DNA of 64,000 bases. Origin: Amoebophrya sp. A120 (taxonomy: Eukaryota; Sar; Dinophyceae; Syndiniales; Amoebophryaceae). The notes under the pieces are model-generated. The model was not told where the DNA came from, did not search any database, and was given only the letters and a program-made list of their open reading frames with translations. Of the stretch, positions 35,321-46,574 are shown piece by piece; the stretch's first letter is position 1, and every line of letters begins with the position of its first letter. A program made the position numbers and the translations under genes. The stretch is from positions 15,624,142 through 15,688,141 of the forward strand of contig CAJINV010000001.1 in assembly GCA_905178155.1 (NCBI GenBank), given 5' to 3'.

Positions 35321-38300
35321 GTGCCGCCGTTGCCATCCGGAAAACAGATTGCGATGACGTCGACAGCCCCGCGACCCTTCCAGCCCCCCTCTCGGCAATT
35401 GGTCTCTCCGTTTGCGCGAAAGTGGGAACATCTGGGCTTTTTCGGAAACGTGTATTTCTTACTGCTGGATGCTACCTTTGCCCAGACCATCGTCTTCACC
35501 ATCACCGCCTACGCATTCGTCTGCGTTTTTCTCATTGCCCTGACACTACCCTTTGTCGACGATTTTGTCACCGCAAATGGCACGAGTGCTCCGGACGTCG
35601 TACTCGCCGCTACAGGAGATGAAGGGGATCCTGCTAGTTCTACTCAAAATGGTGCATCAAGCGGCGACGTGGACTTTGGCGTCCGGCTTACGGTGGCGCT
35701 GCGGGTGGTGGTCACGCATTTGGTCACCATGGGGCCCAGCGAGTTTGTGCCCGCCCCCTCGCTCGACTGGCTGTTTTTGTTCGCCACACTGCAGCAGTTC
35801 GCGGGTATCTTTTGCAACGTGTTTTTGATCGCGATTGTGCTGCGCAAAGTGGAACTTCCGACACCGGCGCTAATCTTCAGCCCCGTGGCACTGATCACCA
35901 AACGCGACGGCCAACTTGTTTTCCTGATCCGAGTGGGGAACTTGCGGTGCAACGTGATCCAACGCCCGGAGGTGGAGCTGCAGCTGTTCACCAGCGCGCT
36001 CACGCAAGAAGGCGAGTCCCGCATCCGGAGCCAAGTGATGGAGGCCAAAACCATGCCTCTGATGTACTCCCAGTGCGTGGTAGAGCACGTCGTGGACGAA
36101 AGCTCGCCACTTTTTCCCTTTTTGCTCCAATACAGTGACGGGGAATTCCAAAACTTGTCCAAAAACGAGCTCTGCGTGTGCGTGCTGTTCCGGGGGTTCG
36201 ATTTGACGTACTACGAGGACGTGTGGAGCAACTACAAGTACACGCCGGCGGATATCGTGCTCGCCCGGGCCGGTGACATGATCTGGGACGACATGATCCA
36301 GGCCCCGGATCATGCTGCCGCTGTTCCGGGTAGTATCACTGGTGGCGCCGTTCTTTCAGCGTCGTTTTCCTCTGTGTCGATATTTGCAAAGAAGTTTGTG
36401 ACTCCAGTTCTGTCGACATTCTTGTGCAGAGGTGGAGCTTCTGCTAGCAAGGGACATCAAATGCACCAGAATAGGCCAACGATTGACTTCGCCCGAATTG
36501 GCAGCATTGTCCCCGCTGCAAGGAAAAAAAAACAAAAACGGCGCTCCTGTTCATCTTCCCGGCCACGGCGCTTCCGGCAGCTTGATTGCGCTCTTGAAGG
36601 GGGCCCCGATGCAGACCACACACCGTCAGAGGATGAGGACGACGATGAGGCGTCACGCGCAGACGATCCCAATGGGATTCAGCTCAGCACGTATTTCACG
36701 TGTGCAGAAAGCAAGCGTGTACACAGCCTTGTTGCGGAACGGGGTACCAGGAAAAAAGAATTCCCGCCGCTATTTGCACTGTATCTCGAGCAGCGCGAAA
36801 GATATTTCGCAGCAATGAGACGGCCCGACAGAGTTCCGAAGGTTCAGAAACCTACTCTCGCAGCGGACCAGCTGCTCCCGGACCAACTCATCACCGAACC
36901 AAGCCAGTATCCGGACCTCACAGACGGCAGCTTGGTGTACATCTTTTCCGGCGGAAAACCGGGGCGGCTGGACTTAACACGACAGCAGACGAAAACAAAT
37001 TCTTGCGCAGGAGCGTTCTCAACTTGTAGTTCATCTACGGCTGGGCAAGGCCATCTTCTCCCAAAACTGTGTGTGGCTGCGCAGGTTCTGGAGGTGTTGC
37101 TACGCACAGCCGACATTTCGTACCAGACGATCGTGGTAAACTTTTTCGAAAAACCTGCCTGGTTCGAGGGAGAGCAGGAAATTCCAACGGAGTACCTGCC
37201 CAAAAGCCAGCGCCACCTCGGTCCGCTGAAATTCCCGCCCCTCGGTTTGACGCCGATGCTTTACTTCGAGGGACGGCTCCGGGGGGAATTCGCGGATATA
37301 GTGCGGTACTTGCTGCACCGCTTCGCCGACAAGTTCACGGATCCCGCTCGTTTCGCGATTCCACCCGTGTCCCACGACCCACTCGGCCTCCGAGGGCTCC
37401 TACTGCCAAACCAGCGCGACGCCTACTTAACCCTCCAGGATTTCGCGGATGCCAGCCGTTTGCCAGAACCCGCGCCGCCCCCGCCTCCAGAAGTCTTCAA
37501 ATTGGAACTTCTCAAGTACCACGATCTTCCGGTGGAGCGCAAAGATGAAGACAAAAACTACGACGAGCAGCAGCAGGAGCTGGAATCTGCTCCGCACAGC
37601 ACGCTCGCAATCCCGGTGCTGGACTTCGAGCAGGCGGTGTACATTTACACAAAACTCCAGTACTTCTTCGTACTCTACATCATGAACCTGGGTCCACTGC
37701 AGCAGGCGCACCTGCGGGAAAAGCGCAGCGCGGCCGCGGGCGCCGCGGAAAGGACGGTGACGGATCACACGCTAGAAAAGGCTGAGCTCGAGGATCCGAC
37801 GCTGAAAGGCCTAGCTGCACAGCTCCGGCAGACGTTTCAAGACTTCGAAACTGCCTACGAAAGCCGCCGGAGCGAGAGCGGAAACGGAGAAGATGAAGGT
37901 GCTGTTGCTGACCCGATTTTTCTGTATGGTGACACCCCCAGCGTGATCGAGACGGTGGCTTTGACGATGATTGCCCGGTACCGGGACTACATGCGCTACG
38001 CATTCTCGTCGCCCGCCACTTGGAAAGCCGTCTGGAACGAAAACGAATTCCCCTTGCTCACTAAAGCCTGCGAAGCGGCAAACTTGATGGCAGCAGCGCA
38101 GCCACACGGGGCCGCTTTCGTCAACATCGGAAGCTATGCCGCCCTCTTCCTGCAGCAGTTCTGCGCCAAAATGGGCCTACCTGAAACTGACCAGAGAGCG
38201 GATGTGTGTGCGGTGGAAGGGATTTTTTCAGAGTACTACAAAATCCTGAATGACGTTTTCGGCGTCATGGTTTTGGAAACCACGGAGTCCGAAGGAGAGC

Positions 38301-39064
38301 TCCATTGCAAGCAAGTGCAGGGTACGAACGCCGACGCGACCACCTCTCAACAGACCTGCGTGGACAACTTCTTACCGCCCGCTAAGTGCCAGAGCCGTCT
38401 TTTCGAATTAGGTTCGCTGTTTGAGGAAATGTTCGCTTGCGAGTGCGGCGGCGACCTGGAAAAATTCGAAGTTCTGCTTCGTGGTTTATACGCGCGTTGT
38501 AGGGCTCCTCCTCCAGTAACAGGAAGTCATTCGCGTTCACTCCCACTGCAAGGAGCACCTCCGCCCGTTGTTCTGCCAGCGTGTTCTAACAAGTACACTA
38601 TCGCAGCAGGAACCGGTCCTCCAGGCGAACGCGGCACGATGGAACAACGACGTACAATAGGGCCTGCAACAAATGAAACATACCCTCGTGTGAAATTGCT
38701 GCAAAAAGCTGGCACCGAACACTTCCACCTTCCACATGCAGTCGTTGAAGGAGCATCTTCTCCACTACACGAGTCAGTCCACCTAGCACCGCCCGGAACT
38801 GCATCTGCTGCTATGCCTACTTGTGCAGCCGCCTCTCGGCGAAGCAATAATTCCATAACCGACCACGCATCGTATCCATTTTCGGACATTCGCAACGCCA
38901 CAGGTGTAGTTGATCCGGATCAGAAAACTTTGTCAGCATCCTCGTCCCGGTTATCACCACCTCCAAAACTAGCGGGGGCCCGATCAGGCCGCAACAGCCT
39001 TCGGTTTTTCGCATCCCCCCTGCAGCGCCGCAATTCAACATCGACCATAAATTCTTGTTTCTAA
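35321..39064 (+). CDS. Inward-rectifier K+ channel-like protein fused to a GST-like region
   Basis: One uninterrupted frame of 1,247 aa (Met-12, at 35354, is an alternative start). Residues about 35-80 are a Kir-type slide helix and TM1, about 118-148 the pore loop, and about 149-175 TM2. From about 181 follows the Kir cytoplasmic domain: LIFSPVALITKRDGQLVFLIRVGNLR-like sequence (19-residue core at about 184-208), then VEHVVDESSPLFPF and ADIVLARAGDMIWDDM. The selectivity filter expected as T-x-G-Y-G reads TMGPS, so normal K+ selectivity is doubtful. A basic/acidic linker leads to a GST or CLIC-like thioredoxin fold (about 560-690: PKLCVAAQVLEVLLRTADI, LTPMLYFEGRLRGEF, DIVRYLLHRF) and a helical GST-C-like part (about 760-1010). 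The tail is Ser/Pro-rich. Channel to GST in one open frame means a true fusion. Confidence 0.75.
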   Translation: MPPLPSGKQIAMTSTAPRPFQPPSRQLVSPFARKWEHLGFFGNVYFLLLDATFAQTIVFTITAYAFVCVFLIALTLPFVDDFVTANGTSAPDVVLAATGDEGDPASSTQNGASSGDVDFGVRLTVALRVVVTHLVTMGPSEFVPAPSLDWLFLFATLQQFAGIFCNVFLIAIVLRKVELPTPALIFSPVALITKRDGQLVFLIRVGNLRCNVIQRPEVELQLFTSALTQEGESRIRSQVMEAKTMPLMYSQCVVEHVVDESSPLFPFLLQYSDGEFQNLSKNELCVCVLFRGFDLTYYEDVWSNYKYTPADIVLARAGDMIWDDMIQAPDHAAAVPGSITGGAVLSASFSSVSIFAKKFVTPVLSTFLCRGGASASKGHQMHQNRPTIDFARIGSIVPAARKKKQKRRSCSSSRPRRFRQLDCALEGGPDADHTPSEDEDDDEASRADDPNGIQLSTYFTCAESKRVHSLVAERGTRKKEFPPLFALYLEQRERYFAAMRRPDRVPKVQKPTLAADQLLPDQLITEPSQYPDLTDGSLVYIFSGGKPGRLDLTRQQTKTNSCAGAFSTCSSSTAGQGHLLPKLCVAAQVLEVLLRTADISYQTIVVNFFEKPAWFEGEQEIPTEYLPKSQRHLGPLKFPPLGLTPMLYFEGRLRGEFADIVRYLLHRFADKFTDPARFAIPPVSHDPLGLRGLLLPNQRDAYLTLQDFADASRLPEPAPPPPPEVFKLELLKYHDLPVERKDEDKNYDEQQQELESAPHSTLAIPVLDFEQAVYIYTKLQYFFVLYIMNLGPLQQAHLREKRSAAAGAAERTVTDHTLEKAELEDPTLKGLAAQLRQTFQDFETAYESRRSESGNGEDEGAVADPIFLYGDTPSVIETVALTMIARYRDYMRYAFSSPATWKAVWNENEFPLLTKACEAANLMAAAQPHGAAFVNIGSYAALFLQQFCAKMGLPETDQRADVCAVEGIFSEYYKILNDVFGVMVLETTESEGELHCKQVQGTNADATTSQQTCVDNFLPPAKCQSRLFELGSLFEEMFACECGGDLEKFEVLLRGLYARCRAPPPVTGSHSRSLPLQGAPPPVVLPACSNKYTIAAGTGPPGERGTMEQRRTIGPATNETYPRVKLLQKAGTEHFHLPHAVVEGASSPLHESVHLAPPGTASAAMPTCAAASRRSNNSITDHASYPFSDIRNATGVVDPDQKTLSASSSRLSPPPKLAGARSGRNSLRFFASPLQRRNSTSTINSCF

Positions 39065-40295
39065 GTCAAAGTAAATATGACAAAAGAGTGCCGCAGTTGG
39101 ATAGAGTTGGACTCGCTCGGATCAAAACAAAATGACTATGATTTTCGTTTCGTTCATTTCCTGCATGCAACAGCGTAATCAATTTTCTATGAGTTTCGCC
39201 ATCCTTTCAGAAGTTGTTACAGAATCAGGTAACCAGGCAGTCCAATGGATGCCAATGCATTTTCGTTCGAAGCAGTTTGGCGTCTTTGTTCTCGGATCAC
39301 GATCATCGGTACTATCCAATAACTTCTACTTGTGACTTGTCTTGCCTCACTTTCATAGTCAATCTCAATCAATCCTGAGCACCAGTGTGAGGAGCCAATG
39401 GTATTCGGTTTCTTCTTCCACTAATGTCTATGTCCCCGACGAATAAGCGGCGCATACTCATGTCTATGTATATTCCATTGTGACTCGTCGATTTGCACAC
39501 ATCGGTCAGAAGAATTCGTGTGAGGCCAAGAAAGCCTTCCGAAACACGATCAATCTGCTTGCCTCGTGCGGTCACACAAAATCCAGATCAAAAGCCGTGG
39601 ACGAGACACAAATAATAAACGAAGAAATCAAAAATACAGATCGGCATTCATTTGTCATGGCCGTGCAGTGCGCCGGATGATATCCATAGCGCACTACCCC
39701 ATCCTAGATTTTATGCTATTCCACCTGCAGCTTCTGATGTTTTTTCTCTTAGGAGGGTACTTACATTACACTACAAGTTTCAAGTTCGTCGACATCACAG
39801 CACCGAAATACAGCTAGGGGGAGGCCGCTTTCGCTACAAGTGGTTCGGAACAATGCGGACTATGAACGCACTCTGAAGAAGAGTGTCTACGGTGATTTTG
39901 TTCTTGATTTGATTTATTTGAAAGCTTATCTCGCTCTTTTTGTTTACGAAGGAAACAAAAACAAATGTAAGTGCCCGGTCTTAGTGCCTCGCTCTCTTCA
40001 TCTTCATCGAATTTCTCCTCGAAACTTTATTTTACCTCCATCGATCGCAATCGCTTCACTTCGTGTATTTAGCCTTACACTTTCACATTTTGACTTTGCG
40101 AACCAAGTTCACGTTGTATTTAGCTCAGCGAAAGCGAAACCGATGACGGGCCACAGACTTCGGCCACGGTCTGCGCCTTCGATTTTCCGCGTTTGACGCA
40201 TGACGAGCGCCAGTGTCCGCGGAAAACGAACCACACGATTAATCGGCCCGGTTCTCCAGTACGCTTGTTAGGTACCACCTTCGTGGCTGAAGATA
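39065..40295. other. Intergenic stretch, no gene seen
   Basis: No supported gene over about 1.2 kb. Confidence 0.5.
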
Positions 40296-42192
40296 ATGGC
40301 TTCGTCCTCCAGCACAGCTCCCCCCAGAAGAAGTAGGTTCGACGCGAGTAAAAACGCCAACAAGACCGCCTCGCCATCTTCCCCCACCGACGAGCAATGT
40401 CGGCTCGCTGCGGACTATTCCCGATACTTCGAGGCTTTCAAAACCGCGGTCCCGACCCAAACCGCAAAACTCACCCTGGACAACCAAGCGACCCAAACCT
40501 GGGAGTATTACCGCCTCGGTGGCGAAGAGGATTTGAGTTTGAACCTGGACCCGGTGGTCTTTCTGCCGCCAGAATCCGCATCCTGCGACGTGTTTTTTCT
40601 GCAAATCGACGCGCTGGCTGCCAAGGGGTACAAGTGCATTTCCTGCCAGCACCCGCCCATCTGGACGATTGAAGAATTTGTCGCCGGGTTTGGTTTGTTT
40701 CTGGACCACATCCAGGCCCGTCGCTGCCACCTGTTTGGAGCTGGCCTCGGCGGATTCCTAGCACAGACCTACGCCGCCAGCTGTCCCAGACGCGTGGCCA
40801 GTTTGCTGCTATGTACAGAGGATTCTCTCCTTTGATTCTTTTTCTTGCGAAGTGCCTCTCCGACGGTGATATTTTAATGCGGGGGCAGTTTTGTTATTGT
40901 TTCGTCTTGAGCCGTTTGCTATTGTTTCGTCTTATAAAATTGAGCCGTTTGTTATTGTTTCGTCTCAATCGATCTCATCGTGTCAGATAAGTATGAAAAA
41001 ACGTTCTATCTATGAAATCGATGATCGCATTTGCGACGAGAAACCAAAAATACGAAAATAACCACAGGCAACACGTTTTGCGAGACCCCATACTCCGGCG
41101 TCGGTATGGGTGCCGGAATGGTGATCGGCATGTTGCCAAGCGCGACGCTGCGGAGCATTGTCTTGAAGAACCACATCTCCGCACTAGTCCACGAAGAGGA
41201 CGAGAGCAGCACGCGCGAAGACCCACATCTCGGGCCACTCATAAGGAAACGAAACTATCATCGCCGGATGGTGAAAGAAGTCGAGGCGTGGGTGGAGGGT
41301 ATAGTTTTTCTTCCTCTAGACTATGTGTCTTTGCTTTGCAGTGAATGTGAGAAAAGTTGCGGCTGCGTTAAAAGTAGGATCTACATCTACTTCTTGTCGT
41401 GCGAGGACTTACCATACTAAGAGCAAGATCAACATCAGACGTCAAAATAGAAATTTTTATTTTTATCTATAATTCTTTCCACCATCGATCTCCCAGGTAA
41501 TCTGACCCATTTAAGCCCGGAACTGCTGCAGAGCAAGGTAACTCTTGCTTATGCTGCAAGCACCCTACCGGAAGTGAAGATGTCAGACTACCGCGTGCTG
41601 ATAATCGAGTGCTTGGACCTCAAGGACCTGAACGAGCAGGCTGCCCAAGGCAGCGCGCAGCTGAAGGCACGGCATCCCTATGCGAAGCTGGCCGACCAGA
41701 AGACTGGCGGCTCCTACCCGTTTCTGTGCGCCCCCATGGAAACAACCATCTTCCTAGAAGTACACCTGCGCAACTGCGACTATTTCCCGCAATTCGACTC
41801 ACCGGGACCGAAGGTGCGCTTGTTTTCGCGTTAATAAATAATTTCACCTAATATTCAGTGTCAGATCCAGATGGTCTTGCACATGAGCATGACATTGACA
41901 ATCAGCTTCGCCATAGTTGTTACAGCCCCTCTGGCTACAAAACAACACTAACAGACACCACACAATGAATTTTCTTGGCAATGAATTGACTAACCGTAAC
42001 CACCTGCAGGTGAAACGCGCGCCAGACGATCTCGTGAGCGGCGCCGAGGTCTTTGTGCCGGATATGCCTGGAGGCGGCCCGCTGGCAATGTCACCTGCAG
42101 AGGTGGAGGCACCCGCCACACCACCCTCAATATCCAAGATCGAGAGCTCCATGTTGGAAAGCGTTCCAGAAAACGAGAGAAGACATCGCTGA
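40296..42192 (+). CDS. Maspardin (SPG21/ACP33)-like alpha/beta-hydrolase-fold protein
   Basis: Exons 40296-40812, 41068-41298, 41497-41813 and 42010-42192 join through three GT-AG introns with matching phase to 415 aa. The match to human maspardin is clear: VFLPPESASCDVFFLQIDAL, then GFGLFLDHIQARRCHLFGAG, LGGFLAQTYA, LLLCNTFCETP across the first junction, and KTGGSYPFLCAPMET near the end. Maspardin sits on endosomal/trans-Golgi membranes and is thought to be non-enzymatic. Here the nucleophile-elbow serine (GASLGG in human) is glycine (GAGLGG), supporting a non-catalytic role. N- and C-terminal extensions are Ser/Pro-rich and lineage-specific. Confidence 0.9.
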
Positions 42193-42486
42193 TCTATACA
42201 TAACTGTTGACATAACTTTAGCTCTATGTTGTTGTTGACCACGGTTGCGTACATTACGGTTGCCTTCTCCTCTGTCCCGTCCAAGAAGAAGGCAACCACG
42301 ACGACACATATCTAATTTCACGCGACACAATGCTCCCACGATCATGGATGATACATCATCTCGCGACAACACGACACGAAGGAAAAAGAAATAAAAAACA
42401 AACCAACGAGACTACGAGCGCCCTAGCTGAGGTTTAATCATATGAAAAATACCCAAAATATCTTCCGACTCTGATTAGTGTTTCAA
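42193..42486. other. Spacer between the last + strand gene and the retrotransposon
   Basis: About 290 bp with no coding frame. It contains the 3' end of the maspardin gene and the point where transcription from the two strands would converge. Confidence 0.5.
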
Positions 42487-42695
42487 TTTTTCTTCTCCCG
42501 TCCTTTCGAGATGAGAGCCATCTTGTGCGCTTTGCTTTACTTCGGTCATGAGAGGAGTTTTTTCTTGGAGTAAGTTCTAGGAATCAAAAATGAGTCGATC
42601 TTGCTTATCCCTGATCAGCGAGCGTGCTGCGTCTCTCCAGCTGAAATCAGCGGCCCTCAACGTGGCAACGAAGTGGTGTCACGGGCGAGAAACTC
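42487..42695. repeat. Split direct repeat A, copy 1
   Basis: 209 bp, starting TTTTTCTTCTCCCGTCC and nearly identical to 50140-50348 (differences include TGTGCGC/TGTACGT and AATGAG/AATAAG). It forms the left boundary of the element. Confidence 0.95.
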
Positions 42696-42941
42696 GAGCA
42701 CACATGTGTATACCGACAAGACGACGCAGCGCGAGCCGCAGTGTCATCCGTAGATAACGGCGGCCGTAGGATAAGTTCGAACAGACATGAAAATCATGTG
42801 GAGAGAAAGTGGTGCTGAAAGTCACAGCCAACCTCGGTGCGAGGCGAACAAATGTAAGTAGGATGCTCGAGCAGAGCGCTGTATCGGAGTCATGAAATGA
42901 AAAACAAACAGTGCACAAGCAAAAGCGTGTGAGTATGAAAA

Positions 42942-45248
42942 TCAAATGTAACGCTCAGAATCATCATCACAAAACTCAGACTGAAAAGTGACATCTTCTA
43001 ACTTCAAATCGGCAATGACACCAAATTTCTCATGGCTGCACATGTGCAGCAGATCCGGAAGGATTTTATCGACTATGTCTTGCGAGAACTCTTTCACAGA
43101 TGTGAAGAGATCGGGATGGAGTTTCAAAGTATGTTGTAAGAATTTTTCTCTGGTTCCAATGTCGGCAATGTTGCAGTCGGTCGGAACTCGGTCTGCCCAG
43201 GGGCACATGCAATGCATGGATGAAGTGCACCAGAAAAACAGCGCCACTTGCGCCATGTGCGGCTTCGGGGAGTTCATGCTCAGAGTGGCGCACTTGGCTG
43301 ACTCGTTGTCGATGGAAATGCGGAAAAACTTGTTCGCAAGTTGCTTTTCGAACTCGAACAAGGCCATGACGGTAGCGCACAGCTCCAAAAAAGAAATCGG
43401 GTGGCGGCGAAGTTTTTCTGGGATCTGCGACTCGTGAACTTTGCACCACCGCATGACTCGCTGCTTTCCGATAACCAAGACCGCGCAAAGGCGGCCAACT
43501 TTATGGTTAAAATTGGCATCGGTGTAGACCATGACGTTGTCAGCAGCCGGATCTTCAAATGCGGTTTTTTTCCTCATTTCCTTGTCGAGGATGGCCTTGA
43601 TATTGCCGAGGCAAGTAGCCAACTTCGGGTCGATGTGCGGCCCGTATTTTCGGTTTTCCGTGTTTATGAAGTTGGACAGCGGTTTCATGGTCGGGTTGTA
43701 TCTTCGCTCCACGAGCGACCCGAGGCAAAATAGAACTTTGCCATGAAGTTCAGCAGCTTGATCCAACGACATCTCCTGTGCGGCCAAGGCGGAATCGATC
43801 ATTCCTTTGATCGCCTGCTTGCGCGACAAGGCGATGAAGAGCTCCGGAGTATCGCCCGCCAAGTCGAACATGAGTCCTAGGACTTCAGCAAGTTGCTCAA
43901 GTTTGATCTTGTTGGGGTGGATACTAACGCTAATAACTTTGAATAAATGAAGTACACACTCGCGTCCTTTTCGTCCGAGTTCGTACGGAATCGGTGCTGG
44001 GAAGTCGTCGACGTAGACTTGGCACATGATGCCAATGTAGTAGATAATAAAACTTTTTAGTGCGTCACTAATTCTGACCCAGTCAACTACAGAGTGCACA
44101 TTTCCAAAAATTAAAGTATAGGCCTCGTTGAAGACCCATTCTAAAATGTCAGGATCGAAGTGCACAAAGCGATTAAATTTTCTGTGCTTCATCATCACTG
44201 CTATCACGTTGTAGGCTTTGTGGACGTCAATGACCAACATGAGCAGCTTCTGTAACTCGCCGCCTGCGGCTACGCGTCTTCTTTTCGGATGATCTGCACT
44301 GCTTTTGTACCCTGATTGGTCGCATTGCTTGTGGAAGTCCTGCGCGGGCTTCAAAAGAGAAGCAGGGATGGGAGTGCCGTTTTTGACGAAGTTGTCGAAG
44401 GCTTTTTCGAATTCAAGCTCCAGCGACCGTCCACGACGAATTACTCTTTTCGGCATGGCGATAATGTTGAGATCGCGGAGAGAACTGTCGTGGAGGATGG
44501 TGGCAGCGGCTAATACTTTTCCAGCGTCTGTCATCGGGACAGAACGCTCCAGCTTGCTCCGCTTGTTTTGTGGTACTGCAGGATCTATCATCCTAATCTT
44601 GTTTTTCTGCTCTATGGCGAAGCGGCGGAGTACGTGTTTCCACCCGGCCCGTTTCGCCTGCTCGTACGAAAGTCGTGGACCAATTCGCGCATGACGTAAT
44701 AATGGTTCTACAGCGCGTTCTGCTTCCGTTTGCTGATGAATTTCGCGAATATGCTCCTTGCTCCAATATTCCGGTGGAGAAGTGCCAGGACAAAAATTGT
44801 CAATGTTGGTAGGGAGCGGAGATTCGTCGACAGCTGGTCTTTTCCGGTAATGCGGGGGCCAGCACGGTGGAGCGCGGCAATCGTACATGCATTTCCCGCC
44901 CTTGATGAGGACTTCGTCTGCTGTGCTATCTTCGTGTTTTGATTTGGAAAGTGCAAGATGAAAGAAGCCTATGTTGTATTTGCCGTGAAAGTCCAAGATC
45001 TCCTGCTTCATCTTCGCTTTTAGACTGGTGTCTAAATCAACAGCAGCTGCAACGTCGCGGTCTATCGCGGCTATCGGATCACCGTCACGCAACTTCGACA
45101 AATCCGCGCTCAAGAGCTCCTCGTCCAATGGCGTGAAAGGAGACTTTTTCCTTACGTCGATGCTGATCCGCTGTCGCATAAGCTTGATCCTTTCCTCGTA
45201 CTTTCTCTCTTCCGCAGAGAAAGTGGATGACGAGGAAGAGGAAGCCAT
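42942..45248 (-). CDS. Reverse transcriptase-RNase H of the DIRS-order element
   Basis: 768 aa. The reverse transcriptase palm shows motif A VIDVHKAYN (Asp-341) and the catalytic box VYVDDF (Asp-414 and Asp-415); an upstream KIRMIDPAVPQNKR resembles the fingers motif. RNase H follows, with VYTDAN (Asp-577), LELCA (Glu-622), ISIDNES (Asp-647) and DCNIAD (Asp-696), the full D-E-D-D set, so both activities look intact. A Cys/His cluster lies near the N-terminus (CMYDCRAPPCWPPH, residues 120-133). It is copied last in the element's transcription order. A start at 45248 (MASSSSSSTF) fits, since no earlier in-frame Met was seen. Confidence 0.9.
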   Translation of the reverse strand: MASSSSSSTFSAEERKYEERIKLMRQRISIDVRKKSPFTPLDEELLSADLSKLRDGDPIAAIDRDVAAAVDLDTSLKAKMKQEILDFHGKYNIGFFHLALSKSKHEDSTADEVLIKGGKCMYDCRAPPCWPPHYRKRPAVDESPLPTNIDNFCPGTSPPEYWSKEHIREIHQQTEAERAVEPLLRHARIGPRLSYEQAKRAGWKHVLRRFAIEQKNKIRMIDPAVPQNKRSKLERSVPMTDAGKVLAAATILHDSSLRDLNIIAMPKRVIRRGRSLELEFEKAFDNFVKNGTPIPASLLKPAQDFHKQCDQSGYKSSADHPKRRRVAAGGELQKLLMLVIDVHKAYNVIAVMMKHRKFNRFVHFDPDILEWVFNEAYTLIFGNVHSVVDWVRISDALKSFIIYYIGIMCQVYVDDFPAPIPYELGRKGRECVLHLFKVISVSIHPNKIKLEQLAEVLGLMFDLAGDTPELFIALSRKQAIKGMIDSALAAQEMSLDQAAELHGKVLFCLGSLVERRYNPTMKPLSNFINTENRKYGPHIDPKLATCLGNIKAILDKEMRKKTAFEDPAADNVMVYTDANFNHKVGRLCAVLVIGKQRVMRWCKVHESQIPEKLRRHPISFLELCATVMALFEFEKQLANKFFRISIDNESAKCATLSMNSPKPHMAQVALFFWCTSSMHCMCPWADRVPTDCNIADIGTREKFLQHTLKLHPDLFTSVKEFSQDIVDKILPDLLHMCSHEKFGVIADLKLEDVTFQSEFCDDDSERYI

Positions 45249-46574
45249 GATGGGCTAAGCGCAGACTACAATGCTAAAGGCTATCTCTCTGCGTGCGTCG
45301 ATGATATGCAGCAGGAGGGCTCAAGATAGGCATAATTCTCACGAGTCAGCAAGTAAGTATAATCAAAAGGAAAAACTACTTCCCCGGCCCTGCCCGACCC
45401 CAGATCTTCCCACCGAAGAGACCGAGCGAGGAGATCGAGCGCAGCACAATCACGACCGAAATGAGTCTTGCTGACTTTTCAAATGGAAATAGCGAGCAAA
45501 CCGACCAGGTTTGCTAAGTTCGCGGATGTGCAAGTGCGGCAACATGTGCACACCGAGCGTGAGAATTCCGCAGCAGACAAAAATGATCTGCGAGCACGGC
45601 ACTGAGTCTTGCTGTTCGGAAATGCGAGTAGCAAGAGGCGCTTGTAAGTCCAAGCCGAGTATGATTTTCCCGTGTAAGACAAGCACCATGCTTGAATAAA
45701 ATGTGGATAGTTTGTCTATGGCTGCTTTGATAGTCGGCTCTGCGTCTGCGCAGCTACATGGAAGAGTAGAGCTTTGATGTTATCATCTTTCTTTTAACAA
45801 TGTAACTTGTGGAGCATATTTTTCCACTTTTATGCTAAACAAGCGCATCGCGACTTTCTGAAAATATGACATCTAAAAATTTTTTGACAGACTCACGACT
45901 GGAAGATGAAAATAAAATATTTCAAAACTTTTTCTTGTACGACAGAAGCGGATAAAGATGAGACGCGTTTTCATTATATTTGAGTAGCGTTTTTGCAGTC
46001 TTACTTTTGTGATTTTTTCAGACTTAAAAATTGTCGTGCGAAACATATGATTTTCATTTCTGTAGAAACACTGTGCGTCATCGCTTCAACTCGTCGTATT
46101 TGGCATGGTCCTCGGACAATCGCGACTCCGAAAAACTTGCTCGAGGCCTTCGGAAGTAAACTTGATTGTAGTGGCGAGGACGAAACCTGAGTGAGTATTT
46201 TCTTTAGCCCGGCATACCGGAGTTTGATGATGCATGAGTAACAGCATAGCGCATGGGAAACCAAGTGTCGTTTCTTTTTTAAAGATATGGAGAAAACTTT
46301 TCATGAGCAAGCAATGCTAAGTACTGAGCATCCGGATCTTGTAGAAGGACAAGTTGATGACTGTGATCACCGCTAAATTGCAGCACGAAGAGTGTTGCTG
46401 GTGATGCTGGAAACAAACTGGACCTGAGTGAGGAGATGGGAAATGATGCGCAAGTGATCGTCATGAAAGTTGTCAGAAGGAATTTCTTTTTGACCATGAT
46501 GATGTGCGCAAGTGAAAATGCTACAAAGTGTGTAGGCAGCACATGATGGTGAAGATACCTGCAGCAAGTCGAAA
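45249..46574. other. 1.3-kb non-coding part of the retrotransposon
   Basis: Lies between the Gag-like and RT frames. No open frame with family similarity; the AT-rich middle (45780-46020) has many short runs of T. It could hold an internal promoter, an RNA-processing signal or a decayed frame. Confidence 0.4.
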
